A DNA stretch of 64,000 nt, from assembly GCF_041154745.1 (NCBI RefSeq), contig NZ_AP031573.1:1426001-1490000 (forward strand). The letters run 5' to 3'. A program made the translations under genes and the position numbers. The stretch comes from Flavobacterium sp. CFS9. GTDB lineage: Bacteria > Bacteroidota > Bacteroidia > Flavobacteriales > Flavobacteriaceae. The notes under the pieces were generated by a model. The model saw only the letters and a list, made by a program, of their open reading frames with translations, was not told where the DNA came from and did no database searches. Shown piece after piece: positions 44,967 to 53,265 of the stretch (within the stretch, counting starts at the first letter, position 1; each line of letters opens with the position of its first letter).

Positions 44967-45998
44967 ATGAATACAAATACCTCACAAACAAAAATCGCAA
45001 CTTTCGGTGAATTATTACTCCGAATGAATGTTGCCAACGGAAATCGATTTACACAAACCAACGAAATAAAAGTTTACGTGGGCGGTGCCGAGGCAAATGT
45101 TTGTGTTTTACTTTCCCAACTTGGAATACCTACGGATTACATTACCCGATTACCTCAAAATGACTTAGCACAATTGGCTGTAAACGAACTTCAGAAATAC
45201 AAAGTAAATACCTCGAAATGTGTTTATGGCGGAGACCGTTTAGGTTTATATTTCGTCGAGGCCGGAAATCAAATCAGACAATCACAAGTTATTTACGACC
45301 GAAGCAATTCGTCTTTTGCGACCATACAAAAAGATCAGATTAACTGGGATCTGGCATTAGCCGATGTAACCCATTTTCATTGGTCGGGAATAAGTCCGGG
45401 AGTTTCGCATGAAGCGGCTGACGTTTGCAAAGAAGCCATTCTCGCGGCACATCAAAAAGGCCTCCCTATTTCTTCTGACTTTAACTACCGTTCCAAACTA
45501 TGGCAATACGGAAAACATCCGTCAGAAGTTATGCCTGATTTGCTTCAATACAGCACAATCACGGTAGCCGATTTAGATGCAATTGAAATTTATTTCGGAA
45601 TTAAAACCGACGCACGAGAATCGGATGCCGATCGTTTCCAAAAAACATTCGAATTGTTAAAAGCAAAAATGCCTTTTCTAAAAACACTCGCCATGAGTTT
45701 CAGAAAGTCCGACGGACTGGCGCATTTATACAAAGGATTATTGCTTCATGAAGGCAATTTCTATCAAACACCCGAACATAAAATACAGGTCGTAACCGAC
45801 CAGATAGGTTCCGGAGATGCCTTCAACGCAGGGTTATTATACGGACTGACCCATAAATTATCCGGTCAGGAATGTATCGAATGGGCAACTGCCTGTGGAG
45901 TAATCAAACAAAGTATTCACGGAGATTTTGCTATAAGCACTCCTGACGAAGTAAATCATTTTATTAAAAATGGCTCAAGTAACAGAATTAACAGATAA
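44967..45998 (+). CDS. kdgK: 2-keto-3-deoxygluconate kinase (PfkB family)
   Basis: The 343-residue ribokinase-fold enzyme has an N-terminal VYVGGAEANVCVLLSQLG (PfkB signature 1-like) and DQIGSGDAFNAGLLYGL (signature 2, with the catalytic Asp and anion-hole GSGD). Pairing with the KDPG aldolase 9 bp downstream makes KDG the likely substrate, giving KDPG. Related kinases take other sugars, so specificity rests on context. Confidence 0.88.
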   Translation: MNTNTSQTKIATFGELLLRMNVANGNRFTQTNEIKVYVGGAEANVCVLLSQLGIPTDYITRLPQNDLAQLAVNELQKYKVNTSKCVYGGDRLGLYFVEAGNQIRQSQVIYDRSNSSFATIQKDQINWDLALADVTHFHWSGISPGVSHEAADVCKEAILAAHQKGLPISSDFNYRSKLWQYGKHPSEVMPDLLQYSTITVADLDAIEIYFGIKTDARESDADRFQKTFELLKAKMPFLKTLAMSFRKSDGLAHLYKGLLLHEGNFYQTPEHKIQVVTDQIGSGDAFNAGLLYGLTHKLSGQECIEWATACGVIKQSIHGDFAISTPDEVNHFIKNGSSNRINR

Positions 45999-46007
45999 AA
46001 CAAAAAC

Positions 46008-46655
46008 ATGTACAGCATATTAAAAACGCAAGGTGTACTTCCGTTAGTGACACAAATCAACATTGAAACAGCCCAAATAGTCTTGCAATCGGCGGCTGAT
46101 GCTGGCATAAAAATTATAGAGTTTGCTGCTCGCGCAACTGATGCTAAAGAAGTTTTTAGCCAAATGATCCATTTTAAAAAAGCAAACAATTTAGATGTTA
46201 AGATAGCCGTTGGATCTATTTTAAGCGTTCAGGATGCAGAAACCTTTCATCAGTTAGGAGCCGATTGTATTGTTTGTCCACATACCGATCCGGAAATCGG
46301 AAACTACTGTTTCAAAAACAACATCTATTGGATTCCCGGAGCCGCGACCTTAAACGAAATACTTCATGCTAATAAATTAGGTGCCGAAATTGTAAAACTT
46401 TTTCCTGCCGATAAAATTGGTGGTCCCGGATATGTAAAAGCCATCAGAGCTCCTTTTCCAAACTTAAAAATAATGCCAACCGGCGGAGTAACCTTAGAAG
46501 AAAGTAATCTGAAATCATGGTTCAAATCAGGAGTGGTTTGTGTTGGAATTGGCTCTAATTTATTTACAAAAGAAATGATGCTCGATTTAAGTTATGAGCA
46601 GTCACTTCAGGCTTTTCAAAATTTAATTGAAGTCGTAAAAAAAACAAGAAACTAA
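46008..46655 (+). CDS. kdgA: 2-keto-3-deoxy-6-phosphogluconate aldolase (KDPG/KHG aldolase family)
   Basis: The 215-residue TIM-barrel class I aldolase has the Schiff-base Lys in IVKLFPADKIGGPGYVKAI, the GVLPLVTQIN N-terminal segment and the phosphate-binding MPTGGVTLEE. It splits KDPG to pyruvate and glyceraldehyde-3-phosphate. Together with kdgK it forms the lower half of the proposed amino-sugar-acid route. It is 3 bp before the PLP-enzyme gene. Confidence 0.93.
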   Translation: MYSILKTQGVLPLVTQINIETAQIVLQSAADAGIKIIEFAARATDAKEVFSQMIHFKKANNLDVKIAVGSILSVQDAETFHQLGADCIVCPHTDPEIGNYCFKNNIYWIPGAATLNEILHANKLGAEIVKLFPADKIGGPGYVKAIRAPFPNLKIMPTGGVTLEESNLKSWFKSGVVCVGIGSNLFTKEMMLDLSYEQSLQAFQNLIEVVKKTRN

Positions 46656-46658
46656 ATT

Positions 46659-47774
46659 ATGCAAAACAATTGGTGGAAAATTAGCTCCGAAATCCGTGTA
46701 GACACTCCATTTTTGGCCGTTTACGAAGACCGCATTCAGGCCAACATTGAACGCTTGATAGAAGCTGTGAACGGCAATACTCAAAAATTAAGGCCACACA
46801 TTAAAACTCACAAAATTGGAGAGATTCTGGACTTATTTAAAACCTACAACATCAACAAAGTTAAATGTGCCACCATTGCCGAAGCAGAACTTGCCGCCAT
46901 ACATGAAATTGCGGACGTACTTCTCGCCTATCAGCCTGTGGGCAATAAAAAAGAGCGATGGATTTCGTTAATTAAAAAATATCCTGCTACCGCTTTTTCT
47001 ACCATTGTTGACAATTACGAATCGGCGAAAGCATTGGATACCATTGCACATAAAAGCAATCTGAAACTTACCCTTTATTTGGATCTGAACTCCGGGATGA
47101 ACCGAACGGGAATTTCAATTTCTAAAAACTGGGAAGCTCTGATTGATGAAATTGTCAAATTAAAAAACATTCATTTTGCAGGTGTTCATCTGTATGATGG
47201 TCATCTGAAAGGGGATGTTGAACATCGAAATTCGGTCGCCTCAAATATTTTCTTTAGCATAAATGAAGAAATTGAGGCTATACAGAAAAAACTAGGCTAT
47301 GAATTAAAAATTGTAGCCGGAGGATCCAACACCTTTCCCTTCTATGCCACACAGAAAAATGTAGAATGCAGCCCCGGAACTTTTGTCTTCTGGGATTCCA
47401 ACTATCAGATCCACTTACCGGAGCAAAATTTTGAACCTGCTTTGGTGATCGTCGGAACCATTATTTCCAAACCAACCGATACTACTTTTTGTATCGACAT
47501 TGGTTACAAAGCGGTTGCTTCCGAAAATCCTATCGATAAAAGGCTTGTCATTTTAAATGACGACAACCTAATCCCGATTTCACATTCTGAGGAACATCTG
47601 ATCATCGAAAATCGCGGCAAAAATAAGTATGCGATTGGCGATATCATTTACGCACAGCCTTACCACGTTTGTCCCACTTGCGCACTGTACGATTCCGTTC
47701 AGGTTGTCAATAGCGAACATCAGATTTGTGATCAATGGCTCATTACAGCCCGCAGTAGAAAAATTAATATCTAG
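46659..47774 (+). CDS. PLP-dependent D-serine-dehydratase/D-threonine-aldolase-family enzyme, candidate D-glucosaminate deaminase
   Basis: The 371-residue fold-type III PLP enzyme has the PLP Lys in LRPHIKTHKIGEI, the SGMNRTGI segment, GVHLYDGHLKG and a C-terminal domain with YHVCPTCALYD. The His-x-Cys pair matches the zinc site of eukaryotic D-serine dehydratases, whereas D-threonine aldolases have His-x-Asp. This favours a lyase that removes water and ammonia. D-glucosaminate deamination to 2-keto-3-deoxygluconate would fit its place 3 bp after kdgA, with ridA and a gluconate-type permease upstream. D-serine or D-threonine are alternatives. Confidence 0.82.
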   Translation: MQNNWWKISSEIRVDTPFLAVYEDRIQANIERLIEAVNGNTQKLRPHIKTHKIGEILDLFKTYNINKVKCATIAEAELAAIHEIADVLLAYQPVGNKKERWISLIKKYPATAFSTIVDNYESAKALDTIAHKSNLKLTLYLDLNSGMNRTGISISKNWEALIDEIVKLKNIHFAGVHLYDGHLKGDVEHRNSVASNIFFSINEEIEAIQKKLGYELKIVAGGSNTFPFYATQKNVECSPGTFVFWDSNYQIHLPEQNFEPALVIVGTIISKPTDTTFCIDIGYKAVASENPIDKRLVILNDDNLIPISHSEEHLIIENRGKNKYAIGDIIYAQPYHVCPTCALYDSVQVVNSEHQICDQWLITARSRKINI

Positions 47775-47865
47775 AAATAGAGGAAAGAGAATAGAATAAA
47801 GATTATAGACTTTAAAGAAAACCTCTGAATCTTTGTCTCTTTGAACCTTAGAACCTTAAAAAACT

Positions 47866-48936
47866 ATGTTTATAATAGACGCCCATTTAGACCTTAGCAT
47901 GAATGCGATGGAATGGAACAGAGACCTGCGAAACGACGTTGCCACTTTACGCCATTTAGAAAAAGGCATGACAGACAAACCGGATCGCGAACGTGCCACT
48001 GTTTCTTTTCCTGATTTGCGAAAAGGAAATATCGGAATTGTAGTTGCCACTCAAATTGCAAGATTTGTAAAACCCGACAGCCTTATTCCCGGCTGGAATT
48101 CTCCTGAGCAGGCATGGGCACAAACACAAGGTCAGCTTGCCTGGTACAAAGCCATGGAAGAAGCCGGAGAAATAACCCCCATTACAGACAAAAAATCATT
48201 ACTGAAACAGATTGATTTATGGAATGACGGAACCCCAAATGATAAAAAACCAATTGGCTACATTTTAAGTTTAGAAGGAGCCGATTCTATTATTGATATC
48301 TCCTATTTAGAAAAAGCATATCAGTATGGCTTGCGCGCTATCGGACCTGCACATTACGGTCCCGGACGATACGCAAACGGAACGGACGCTACCGGAAAAA
48401 TGCAGCAAAACGGACTTGATTTACTCAAAGAAATGGAACGTCTGAACATTATTCTGGACGCCACTCATTTGTGTGATGATGCATTCTGGCAGGCATTAGA
48501 TCATTACAGTGGTCCTGTTTGGGCAAGTCATAACAACTGCCGAAGTCTGGTAGATCACAACCGTCAATACAGCGACGAAATGATTAAAGCTCTAATTTCA
48601 AGAGGAGCAGTTATTGGAGGTGCTTTAGATGCCTGGATGCTGGTTCCGGATTGGGAAAGAGGAGTTTCAACTCCACAAGGAACAAATTGCAATCTTGAAA
48701 CTGTTTTCCAACACATGGATCACATTTGTCAATTGTCCGGAAACGCCAATCATATAGGCGTAGGTTCTGATCTTGATGGTGCTTTTGGTACAGAGCAATC
48801 TCCCTACGATTTGAACACCATTGCCGATTTGCAGAAACTAGTTCTGATTTTTAAAAATCATGGATATTCTGACGAAGATTTAAATAAGATCTTTCATCAA
48901 AACTGGATCAACTTTTTACTAAAAAACTGGGATTAA
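47866..48936 (+). CDS. M19-family metallo-amidohydrolase (membrane dipeptidase-like); candidate N-acetyl-amino-sugar-acid deacetylase
   Basis: The 356-residue protein has the full dinuclear zinc site of the M19 family: His-x-Asp in IIDAHLDLSMNA, bridging Glu in LSLEGADSI, His in DATHLCDDAFW, His in VWASHNNCRSL and Asp in GVGSDLDGAFG. M19 enzymes cut amide bonds of dipeptides and also beta-lactams. No signal peptide is present, so it acts in the cytoplasm. In this operon an amide hydrolysis that removes acetate from an imported N-acetyl-amino-sugar acid makes more sense than dipeptide cleavage, but that is inference. It overlaps the convergent deoR gene by 4 bp. Confidence 0.85.
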   Translation: MFIIDAHLDLSMNAMEWNRDLRNDVATLRHLEKGMTDKPDRERATVSFPDLRKGNIGIVVATQIARFVKPDSLIPGWNSPEQAWAQTQGQLAWYKAMEEAGEITPITDKKSLLKQIDLWNDGTPNDKKPIGYILSLEGADSIIDISYLEKAYQYGLRAIGPAHYGPGRYANGTDATGKMQQNGLDLLKEMERLNIILDATHLCDDAFWQALDHYSGPVWASHNNCRSLVDHNRQYSDEMIKALISRGAVIGGALDAWMLVPDWERGVSTPQGTNCNLETVFQHMDHICQLSGNANHIGVGSDLDGAFGTEQSPYDLNTIADLQKLVLIFKNHGYSDEDLNKIFHQNWINFLLKNWD

Positions 48937-49709
48937 ACAAAAACTAAACTGGGAACTGCCTTCTTATACGCCTGTAATTTTTCGTGATCCGGATCCACTT
49001 CGGTCACCACATAATCAACCTCGGATAAGTTGGCAATTTTCATCTTTAGGACCGTATCCAGTTTTTCAGAAATCGTAAGAATGGCTGTTTTTTCGGAAGC
49101 CTGAATCATTGCTTTTTTAACCTGAACCGTTTCCCAGTCAGAATCCGAAAAACCGCCTTCGATGTCCAAGGCATTGGTTCCTAATATTAACAAATCAACT
49201 TTAATATTAGCCAGCTGATTATAGACATCGCCGCTCACACACATTTGGCTGTACGACGAAATACTGCCGCCAATCATGATAATTTTAACATTGGGTTTGT
49301 CCAAAAGTTCAACCGCCGATAAAACAGTAACTGTAAAAATGGTTAGATTTAAGGTGTCGGGAATCAATCGGATAAACTCTCTGATGGTTGTTCCGCCACC
49401 AAGCAATAAAACCATACCATCACGAAGTAAACCTAAAGTTTTTTGTGCAATGGTTTGTTTTGCTTCACCTGCATAAGTTTGATTGGAAGAAGAATGGTGA
49501 TAAGCTTTTGTCATCGCACCACCTTTTACTTTAATCAATAAAGACTCTGATTCAAGTTCATTAATATCTCGTCTCACCGTATCTTCTGAAACAAATAATT
49601 TAGTCGAAAGGGTTTCAAAACTTACGCGGGTGTGCAGGTTAATTTCTTTTAAAATAAGATTTTTACGTTCTTCCTTAGTGTAATTAACCAATTCATTATC
49701 ATTATTCAT
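48933..49709 (-). CDS. DeoR/GlpR-family transcriptional regulator
   Basis: The 258-residue protein has an N-terminal DeoR helix-turn-helix (about 10-70: VSFETLSTKLFVSEDTVRRD, INELESESLL) and a C-terminal sugar-phosphate-binding DeoRC domain (LLGGGTTIREFIRLIP, VDLLILGTNALDIEGG). Such regulators usually repress sugar catabolic operons and are released by a phosphorylated intermediate; KDPG would be a natural effector here, by inference. It is divergent from the GH20 gene. An operator-like site (49748-49762) lies in its own promoter, which suggests autoregulation. Confidence 0.92.
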   Translation of the reverse strand: MNNDNELVNYTKEERKNLILKEINLHTRVSFETLSTKLFVSEDTVRRDINELESESLLIKVKGGAMTKAYHHSSSNQTYAGEAKQTIAQKTLGLLRDGMVLLLGGGTTIREFIRLIPDTLNLTIFTVTVLSAVELLDKPNVKIIMIGGSISSYSQMCVSGDVYNQLANIKVDLLILGTNALDIEGGFSDSDWETVQVKKAMIQASEKTAILTISEKLDTVLKMKIANLSEVDYVVTEVDPDHEKLQAYKKAVPSLVFV

Positions 49710-49730
49710 CCAAGTTCAATTTTAGTAAAG

Positions 49731-49762
49731 CAAATGTAAACAATTAATGCAATATTATTGCG
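49731..49762 (-). promoter_or_regulatory. deoR promoter with operator site E
   Basis: A minus-strand TACATTTG -7 box (plus-strand CAAATGTA, 49731-49738) lies about 22 bp before the deoR start. Site E, TGCAATATTATTGCG (49748-49762), sits 9 bp upstream of the box, between -7 and -33, where bound protein would block polymerase. Confidence 0.65.
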
Positions 49763-49836
49763 AAACAAATTAGAATACAATGTAATAAAAAAGTTAATTC
49801 ATCTATTATAAAGACTTTTAAAGACAAATAGGCCCT

Positions 49837-49875
49837 GCAAAAAAAATGCAAACCACCCAACAAACCTTACATTTG
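49837..49875 (+). promoter_or_regulatory. GH20 gene promoter with operator site F
   Basis: TACATTTG at 49868-49875 is a -7 box about 23 bp before the GH20 ATG. Site F, TGCAAAAAAAATGCA (49837-49851), is identical to sites C and D and ends 16 bp upstream of the box, over the -33 region. Confidence 0.68.
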
Positions 49876-49898
49876 TTTAACTAACCCAAAAAGCAACC

Positions 49899-52202
49899 AT
49901 GCGAAAAAATATTCTTCTTCTTTTCATATTTTGTTATTCTTTTGGAAGTGCCCAAACTTCCTCACCTAGTAATTCGATCATTCCGGCTCCCAATTTCTAC
50001 AAAGCCACCGGAGACAGTATTCGTTTAAACGGACAGATTAAAGTCCTTTTTGAGAAAAATAAATTCAGTGCTAAAGAACAAAAAACAGCCAATCTGTTGG
50101 AGTCTGCTATAAATTCTAACGCCTCAAAAAGGAAAAGCAATGTAGATGTTTTATTCATCACACAAAACCCAGCTTCCTCTCTAAAAAAGGAAGGGTATAA
50201 AATTACCATCACTCCAAAAAAAATAACCGTTACCGGAAGTGAAGAGGGACTATTTTATGGCGTTCAAAGTTTATTGCAAATGCTTCCGAACAAACCTAAA
50301 AGTCAGGAAATAAAACTTCCTTGTGTTACGATAGAAGACGAACCAAGATACGATTACCGAGGCCTGCATTTAGACGTTTGTCGTCACTTTTTTAGCGTTG
50401 ATGTTATAAAAGATTTTATCGCTCAGATGTCCAGCTATAAATTAAATAATTTCCATTGGCATCTCACTGACGATCAGGGATGGAGAATTGAAATCAAAAA
50501 ATATCCAAAACTAACCGAAATAGGCTCCAAAAGAGCACAGACTCTCGTAGGAAACAAGTTCGAAAGATTTCCGTATTTTTTTGACGGAAATCCTTACGGA
50601 GGTTTTTACACACAGGAAGAAATCAAAGATGTTGTGAAATTTGCAGAAGAACATTATGTCAATGTAATCCCTGAAATAGAAATGCCCGGACATGCCACTG
50701 CAGCTGTTACTGCTTACCCGAACCTGTCTTGTTTTCCGGATCGTCCTTATAAAGTGATTGAATACTGGGGAGTGTTTGAAGATATCTTCTGTGCAGGAAA
50801 AGAAGAAACTTTTACTTTTCTCGAAGATGTTTTAACCGAAGTCATGGCATTATTCCCCAGCAAATACATTCATATTGGTGGTGACGAATGCCCGAAAGCC
50901 AGATGGAAAGAATGCCCAAACTGTCAAAAAAAGATCAAAGAACTAGGATTGAAAAACGAGCATGAATTACAAACGTATCTTACCACCAGAATAGAAAAAT
51001 TCCTGAACAACAATGGGAGACAAATTCTCGGTTGGGACGAAATGCTTGAAGGCGGATTAGCTCCAAACGCGGCCGTTATGTCCTGGCGTGGAGAATCTGG
51101 CGGAATTGCAGCTGCCAAACAAAAACATTTCGTAATCATGAATCCGGAACAGGTTTTATATCTCGATTATAACCAAGCCTATTCCCCAAACGAACCTTTA
51201 ACTGTGGGGCGATTAGTTACTGTAGAAAAAATTTACAACTACAACCCCACTCCTGTTGACAGTTTGACGATCGACGAACAAAAATACATTATGGGCGTTC
51301 AGTCTAATCTTTGGTCGGAATACTTAACGAGTCCTGCCAAATTAAACTATCAGCTTTATCCCAGAATGTTTGCTTTGGCAGAAACTGCCTGGACTCACCC
51401 TCAGCAAAAGAATTACAATAATTTTGTCCTGAACCGCATGCCCCATCATTTAGAAAAACTGGAATTACAAAAGAGACTATACAAAGTCCCGACACCGTTT
51501 GGAGCAAATGAAACGGCTCTAATTGCCTCCGAATATGTACTGGATCTAAAACCTACCATTAAAAATGGTCAAATTTTCTACACGATTGATGGCTATAATC
51601 CTGATGAAACCGCAAACCTTTATGAAAAACCTGTCACGATACACATTCCAAAAGGAGAATTCAGAACCATAAAAACAGTTCAGATTAGCCCTGGCGGCAG
51701 AAAAAGTTCTATCAACAAGATAATAATCCGAAATCCGGATTTAAAACCTGCTTTAGCGGTAAAACCAACCAAACAAGGTTTAAAATACGAATACTTTATC
51801 GGAACCTTATTTCAGCAGGTTCAGGATTTAGAATTAGTAAAACCGGTGAATTCGGGGATCTTTGAAGGGACTGTGAGCAGTGAAAAATGGAAAACAAAAA
51901 AAGAGCGCTATATTGGCCTAAAATTCGACGGATATATCTACATACCCGAAACCGGAAATTATACCTTTTCAACGCTCTCAGACGACGGATCTAAGCTTTT
52001 CATCGACAATGAGCTAATTGTAAACAACGATGGGATTCATTGGCTCAATGAGGCCTATGGAGCTGTAAAACTCGAAAAGGGATTTCATAAGTTCAACATC
52101 AGCTATTTTGATCAGATAGGCGGAACCACCTTAAACTGTTTCATTCAGCCCGAAGGAAAAGAAAAACAGGAAATAAGCGCTTCGCAATTGTTTTACGAAT
52201 AA
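49899..52202 (+). CDS. GH20 beta-N-acetylhexosaminidase with C-terminal PA14 domain
   Basis: The 767-residue secreted enzyme has a signal peptide (ILLLFIFCYSFGSAQ), a GH20b N-terminal domain (about 30-145), the GH20 catalytic barrel (about 150-500) with the Asp-Glu catalytic pair in YIHIGGDECPKARW, an Fn3/chitobiase-C-like segment (about 530-620) and a C-terminal PA14 domain (about 630-765, IYIPETGNYTFSTLSDDGSK). It removes terminal GlcNAc or GalNAc from chitin oligomers or glycans; PA14 adds carbohydrate binding. It is transcribed away from deoR and shares the locus operator motif. A location in the periplasm or at the surface is likely. Confidence 0.95.
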   Translation: MRKNILLLFIFCYSFGSAQTSSPSNSIIPAPNFYKATGDSIRLNGQIKVLFEKNKFSAKEQKTANLLESAINSNASKRKSNVDVLFITQNPASSLKKEGYKITITPKKITVTGSEEGLFYGVQSLLQMLPNKPKSQEIKLPCVTIEDEPRYDYRGLHLDVCRHFFSVDVIKDFIAQMSSYKLNNFHWHLTDDQGWRIEIKKYPKLTEIGSKRAQTLVGNKFERFPYFFDGNPYGGFYTQEEIKDVVKFAEEHYVNVIPEIEMPGHATAAVTAYPNLSCFPDRPYKVIEYWGVFEDIFCAGKEETFTFLEDVLTEVMALFPSKYIHIGGDECPKARWKECPNCQKKIKELGLKNEHELQTYLTTRIEKFLNNNGRQILGWDEMLEGGLAPNAAVMSWRGESGGIAAAKQKHFVIMNPEQVLYLDYNQAYSPNEPLTVGRLVTVEKIYNYNPTPVDSLTIDEQKYIMGVQSNLWSEYLTSPAKLNYQLYPRMFALAETAWTHPQQKNYNNFVLNRMPHHLEKLELQKRLYKVPTPFGANETALIASEYVLDLKPTIKNGQIFYTIDGYNPDETANLYEKPVTIHIPKGEFRTIKTVQISPGGRKSSINKIIIRNPDLKPALAVKPTKQGLKYEYFIGTLFQQVQDLELVKPVNSGIFEGTVSSEKWKTKKERYIGLKFDGYIYIPETGNYTFSTLSDDGSKLFIDNELIVNNDGIHWLNEAYGAVKLEKGFHKFNISYFDQIGGTTLNCFIQPEGKEKQEISASQLFYE

Positions 52203-52378
52203 AATGAGGGTAATGTGATAATTAAAAATGAGATAATTTTAGAATCTTATCTGATTGTCTAATTCAGAAGTAAGAGCCTAAAGACCTATGTTGTCATTTG
52301 CTTTACTTTATTCGGAATGAGGTTGGTCAGAAAGATTCAGATCATTATCTCATTTCCTAATTATCTAATTTATTACGC
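52203..52378. repeat. Intergenic inverted repeat downstream of the GH20 gene
   Basis: AAATGAGATAAT (around 52226-52237) recurs in inverted form as ATTATCTCATTT (around 52344-52355), and TGATAATTA/TAATTATCTAA extends the arms. The sequence between holds no gene that I can see. It resembles other intergenic repeat types in this window. Confidence 0.5.
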
Positions 52379-52380
52379 AT

Positions 52381-52409
52381 AAAAAAAGGATCGTTACGAT
52401 CCTTTTTTT
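52381..52409. terminator. Bidirectional terminator between the GH20 gene and sdhB
   Basis: A perfect 13-bp stem pairs AAAAAAAGGATCG (52381-52393) with CGATCCTTTTTTT (52397-52409), with a 3-nt loop and A/T runs on both sides. It ends the GH20 transcript on the plus strand and the sdh transcript on the minus strand. Confidence 0.88.
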
Positions 52410-52428
52410 ATTTAAAACTATTTTGAAA

Positions 52429-53175
52429 TTATCCTTTCAAACTTGCTGCCAAATACTCACGGTTCATACGTGCAATATTTTCAAGAGAGATTCCTTTAGG
52501 ACATTCTACCTCGCAAGCTCCTGTATTGGTACAGTTACCAAAACCTTCTAAATCCATTTGATGAACCATGTTCAAAACACGATCTGTTGCTTCAACTTTA
52601 CCTTGTGGTAATAAGGCATACTGAGAAACTTTTGCAGAAACGAATAACATCGCTGAAGAGTTTTTACAAGTTGCAACACATGCACCACAACCGATACAAG
52701 CAGCAGCATCAAATGATTTATCTGCGTCGTCTTTTGGTACTGGAATTGCATTCGCATCGATTGTATTTCCTGAAGTATTTACAGAGATAAACCCACCTGC
52801 GTGCTGGATTCTGTCAAAAGAACTTCTGTCAACCACTAAATCTTTAATTACCGGGAAAGCTTTTGCTCTAAATGGCTCGATAAAAATCGTATCACCATCT
52901 TTAAACATACGCATGTGTAACTGACAAGTAGTAACACCTCTGTCCGGTCCGTGTGCTTCACCGTTGATGAATAAAGAACACATTCCACAGATTCCTTCAC
53001 GACAATCGTGGTCAAATGCTACCGGCTCTTCTCCTTTGTTGATTAGTTCTTCGTTAAGAACGTCAAGCATTTCAAGGAAAGACATATCCGGTTCGATTCC
53101 ATCGATAGGATATTCTACAATCCCTCCTTTATCTTGGGCGTTTTTCTGACGCCATATTTTTAATGTAAGTTTCAT
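52429..53175 (-). CDS. sdhB: Succinate dehydrogenase/fumarate reductase iron-sulfur subunit
   Basis: The 248-residue protein carries the three Fe-S clusters that move electrons from SdhA to the membrane quinone. The [2Fe-2S] ligands are in CREGICGMC with a further distal Cys. The [4Fe-4S] and [3Fe-4S] ligands are in [11 protein letters not shown] and [15 protein letters not shown]. The fold and length fit the B-type (fumarate-reductase-like) enzymes of Bacteroidota. It is last of the sdhCAB operon and separated from sdhA by a 90-bp repeat. Confidence 0.97.
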   Translation of the reverse strand: MKLTLKIWRQKNAQDKGGIVEYPIDGIEPDMSFLEMLDVLNEELINKGEEPVAFDHDCREGICGMCSLFINGEAHGPDRGVTTCQLHMRMFKDGDTIFIEPFRAKAFPVIKDLVVDRSSFDRIQHAGGFISVNTSGNTIDANAIPVPKDDADKSFDAAACIGCGACVATCKNSSAMLFVSAKVSQYALLPQGKVEATDRVLNMVHQMDLEGFGNCTNTGACEVECPKGISLENIARMNREYLAASLKG

Positions 53176-53188
53176 CTTTTATAAGTTT

Positions 53189-53242
53189 AAAAGTCTTAAA
53201 GTCTAAAGTCATAAAGTCAAATTCTTAAACTTTAAGACTTTT
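53189..53242. repeat. Inverted repeat between sdhA and sdhB
   Basis: AAAAGTCTTAAAGT (53189-53202) is the exact reverse complement of ACTTTAAGACTTTT (53229-53242). AGTCTAAAGTC and ATAAAGTC follow the left arm, and GACTTTCGCCTTTCGACT follows the right arm, so the unit AAGTC recurs several times. It sits inside the operon and could form a strong hairpin in the mRNA. Confidence 0.75.
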
Positions 53243-53265
53243 GACTTTCGCCTTTCGACTAAGTC

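Noticed and set aside
46659..47774. Annotation as alanine racemase
   Set aside because: The N-terminal fold is shared, but the C-terminal HxC zinc segment and the lack of the racemase C-terminal Tyr motif place it with D-serine dehydratase/D-threonine aldolase enzymes.
47775..47865. Possible promoter or gene in the gap before the M19 gene
   Set aside because: The 91-bp gap shows no TAnnTTTG box, no operator copy and no frame; it looks like a decayed intergenic repeat.
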